A stretch of DNA of 6,868 nt from an uncultured Methylococcaceae bacterium (GTDB lineage Bacteria > Pseudomonadota > Gammaproteobacteria > Methylococcales > Methylomonadaceae): positions 1 to 6,868 of the forward strand of contig CAIUYS010000466.1 of NCBI GenBank assembly GCA_903903365.1, in the 5' to 3' direction. The position numbers and the translations under genes were made by a program. Under the pieces are notes generated by a model, which was given only the letters and a program-made list of their open reading frames with translations, did not search any database and was not told the origin of the DNA. Position 1 is the first letter of the stretch. Every line of letters begins with the position of its first letter. Below are positions 5,581 through 6,868 of this stretch, piece by piece.

Positions 5581-5943
5581 GGGAGCATGCACCGATATCG
5601 ACATGACCACAAATCGGCGTTTATCTTTACCGAAGGAGTGCGAACAGTGGTGCTAGCTGCTGGCGCTGATTGGTTATTGAACCGGCTTGCTTTTGACTAC
5701 TTCCTGGTCATTAAGAATGCCTTCTATGAAGACGACGTGCGAATGATACAAGTGAAACTGAAGGTAGATGCCCAGCAACGAAGAGCCAAACTATTTCTTA
5801 AGTCAGTATGGAATGGTCGGGTGCTGAAGAAAGAAGAAATCGGAGACACAGACTTCCCACCAGGAGACTGGTATTTCTACATCTATCCAGGGCTTGACAA
5901 CACTGTATTCTTCTGCGAAATGCTATTGCTGACAGAGTACTAA
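5473..5943 (+). CDS. DUF6876-type protein
   Basis: 156 aa. The frame is open back to a TTG at 5407, but I start at the ATG at 5473 because the duplicate at 3180 begins exactly there. Motifs match the DUF6876 family as I recall it: ALTELMKRFDG (26-36), HRYRH (40-44), FTEGVR (52-57), LAAGADWLLNRLA (61-73), QVKLKV (93-98), DTDFP (125-129) and a C-terminal LLLTEY. That family is small, single-domain, widespread and of unknown function. In this protein the usual short head is replaced by a 25-residue polar extension shared with the 3180 product. Its tail, unlike that of the 3180 product, is complete, so this looks like the intact member of the pair. Probably co-transcribed with 4949. Confidence 0.85.
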   Translation: MNSNNDTSIPSGDERNVSGDGISASALTELMKRFDGGSMHRYRHDHKSAFIFTEGVRTVVLAAGADWLLNRLAFDYFLVIKNAFYEDDVRMIQVKLKVDAQQRRAKLFLKSVWNGRVLKKEEIGDTDFPPGDWYFYIYPGLDNTVFFCEMLLLTEY

Positions 5944-5947
5944 GTAA

Positions 5948-6014
5948 CCAATATTTTCTAAACATCCAATATTTTCCTTAATAACCAATATGTTCCTAAA
6001 TAACAAATATGTTC
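5948..6014 (+). repeat. Four degenerate tandem repeats around CCAATATKTTC
   Basis: CCAATATTTTC (5948), CCAATATTTTC (5966), CCAATATGTTC (5985) and CAAATATGTTC (6004) recur with periods of 18, 19 and 19 bp in an AT-rich stretch. The third copy contains the proposed start ATG of the next gene (5990) and the fourth lies within it. It could be a binding-site array or a slippage product. Confidence 0.75.
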
Positions 6015-6427
6015 GGCACTTTCTTGGAGTTGATAAAAAAGAAAGAAACAAGATAAAAACTATAGAAACAAAAATAAATTATGAAGATATGTCTCTAGAA
6101 GAAATATGCAAAAATAATAATGACGTGCTCAAAAAATTGGCAACTGAATTCGAATTGGGTCAATTTCAAGATATGTTTCAGTACATTAACAGTGAATTCT
6201 ATATGGGCGATTCAATGTTGGCCTGCGAATTTATGTCTTATTACGAAATATGTTATGACACGCGCAAACATGATGTGTCATGGGGGACTATATCCAAATT
6301 GGCATCGCTAACTGAAATCGAGACAAGAATTCTATGCAAAATCATCTGCAAATTGCGAGATAAGCAGGAATATTATGATGATTACGACCTGGAAGACGAA
6401 TTAAGAGCTATTGGCGTAGATTGTTAA
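5990..6427 (+). CDS. AT-rich orphan hypothetical protein, acidic
   Basis: 145 aa from the ATG at 5990. No Shine-Dalgarno sequence. An in-frame ATG at 6089 (MSLEEICKNN) is a credible alternative start, because the first 33 residues come from repeat DNA and are Lys/Asn-rich. No family recognised. Residues 35-65 look helical (LEEICKNNNDVLKKLATEF), 66-95 are aromatic-rich (MFQYINSEFYMG, FMSYYEICYD), and the end is acidic (QEYYDDYDLEDELRA). The base composition is visibly more AT-rich than that of its neighbours, with AAA/AAT/ATA codons common, which suggests a separate origin. Cys and Tyr content is high for such a short protein. It follows the DUF6876-type gene by 46 bp of repeats. Confidence 0.7.
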   Translation: MFLNNKYVRHFLGVDKKERNKIKTIETKINYEDMSLEEICKNNNDVLKKLATEFELGQFQDMFQYINSEFYMGDSMLACEFMSYYEICYDTRKHDVSWGTISKLASLTEIETRILCKIICKLRDKQEYYDDYDLEDELRAIGVDC

Positions 6428-6517
6428 TATTGGTGAGAAGAGAAACGTGTTCAATCATCTGCTCGCTATATTGATTGGTATGCATTAGCCAAAACCTGAA
6501 GCGACCGCCGGGAAATC

Positions 6518-6528
6518 TCGCCAGGCGA
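6518..6528. repeat. Short palindrome TCGCCAGGCGA
   Basis: Two 5-bp arms around a single A lie in the 203-bp gap between the genes at 5990 and 6631. It is too tight to fold as RNA and might be a protein-binding site. Apart from this and motif 2, I see nothing else in the gap. Confidence 0.3.
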
Positions 6529-6561
6529 TAACTAAACCAAGCATCTACTGAAAAAGAAGGA

Positions 6562-6595
6562 ATGAACGGAAGACCGTTCGAGCCGCCGCATGCGG
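6562..6595 (+). promoter_or_regulatory. Double-hairpin motif 2, copy 2
   Basis: GAACGG (6564-6569) pairs with CCGTTC (6574-6579) around AAGA, then GAG, then CCGC (6583-6586) pairs with GCGG (6592-6595). It has the same 34-nt length as copy 1 with 8 substitutions. Two of these pairs of changes restore base pairing (T-A to G-C in stem 1; T-A to C-G in stem 2). It also reads in frame with the next gene as MNGRPFEPPHAVNK, so it could alternatively be coding. Confidence 0.55.
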
Positions 6596-6630
6596 TGAAC
6601 AAAACCAAAACCAACCTATGGACATATCAA

Positions 6631-6868
6631 ATGACCAATAACAACGGCACTCGTGCCACCTTGCATTGCAAGAACAATTTCAATCGGCAGGCACCAACCT
6701 TGCCAAACGGGCTTCTACACGCCACCGCTGTGAGCAAGGCAGTCGCCCAAATCGTCCTTATCCGTGGCCTACCGGGAAGTGGCAAGACCACCATGGCCGG
6801 AGTGCTCGCCAAGATTGATTACAAGCACTTCGAAGCTGACATGTTTTTTGAGGTCGACGGCACTTATC
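6631..6868 (+). CDS. P-loop kinase/ATPase-like protein (AAA_33 / polynucleotide-kinase type), N-terminal part
   Basis: Partial, cut by the window end; 79 residues visible. A strand and Walker A motif read QIVLIRGLPGSGKTTMA (40-56), followed by a helix and YKHFEADMFFEVDGTY (64-79). The order 'RGLPGSGKTT ... EADMFF ... G.Y' fits the AAA_33 group of P-loop proteins, which includes T4 polynucleotide kinase-like and NEDD4-binding-protein-2-like members. The acidic D70 is placed where these enzymes have a catalytic aspartate. The substrate cannot be told. I use the ATG at 6631, but the frame is open to an ATG at 6562 inside motif 2, so a start there (102 residues visible) is possible. The first 35 residues are Asn-rich and unlike the domain. 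It is the last gene of the same-strand run. Confidence 0.82.
   Translation, partial: MTNNNGTRATLHCKNNFNRQAPTLPNGLLHATAVSKAVAQIVLIRGLPGSGKTTMAGVLAKIDYKHFEADMFFEVDGTY

Noticed and set aside
2162..6595. Integron attC sites between the array genes
   Set aside because: The same-strand small genes and folded spacers fit an integron, but I found no paired RYYYAAC / GTTRRRY core sites flanking the hairpins in a regular pattern, and no integrase is in the window.
6408..6614. Minus-strand 68-codon ORF
   Set aside because: It starts beside the motif 2 palindrome, overlaps the end of the 5990 gene, lacks a ribosome binding site, and no similar frame extends at the other motif 2 copy.
1..6868. tRNA, rRNA or CRISPR array
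   Set aside because: GTTCGAGC in motif 2 recalls a tRNA T-arm, but no acceptor or other arms fit; no regularly spaced identical repeats of CRISPR type are present.

Overview
The window is a bacterial accessory (island- or phage-like) region. The left 2 kb has sparse genes on both strands. The right 4.5 kb is a one-direction array of small orphan genes. I cannot fix the taxon. The relatives I recognise by eye (DUF6876, RraB-like, ribbon-helix-helix island protein, AAA_33/PNK-type P-loop protein) occur in Pseudomonadota, Planctomycetota and phages. Many array genes lack a clear Shine-Dalgarno sequence, whereas the leftmost genes have plausible ones. All family calls are from memory of family motifs, not from searches.

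Layout. Bases 1-70 hold the possible C-terminal end of a rightward gene. It meets a leftward gene (85-564) with a Cys/His/Asp pattern of papain/transglutaminase-like folds. A weakly supported small rightward ORF (782-1099) carries an extreme G-rich stretch. A leftward gene (1215-1991) encodes a ribbon-helix-helix DNA-binding protein. It is separated from the array by a 365-bp control region with two well-formed divergent sigma70-type promoters. A perfect 8-bp inverted repeat touches the -35 box of the rightward promoter.

Array. Rightward genes start at 2357, 3180, 3623, 4194, 4949, 5473 and 5990, and a P-loop kinase/ATPase-like gene starts near 6631 and runs off the window. Genes 2357 and 4194 are diverged paralogues of one unknown family. 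Genes 3180 and 5473 share about 108 bp of nearly identical 5' coding sequence followed by unrelated tails. The 5473 product is a DUF6876-type protein and the 3623 product has an RraB-like C-terminal domain.

Hidden structure. Two intergenic motifs recur. Motif 1 (2162-2207, 2290-2336, 3550-3596) is a 6-bp, 5-nt-loop GC hairpin, an exact 15-nt linker, then a second GC-rich arm, with one base-pair swap. Motif 2 (3120-3153, 6562-6595) is a 34-nt double hairpin with two compensatory base-pair changes. Four copies lie about 20-35 nt upstream of a gene start. The array therefore looks like a set of 'structured leader + small gene' units, possibly one regulon controlled from the 1992-2130 region. What the proteins do together is not readable from sequence. 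An array of immunity- or defence-like accessory proteins is a guess.
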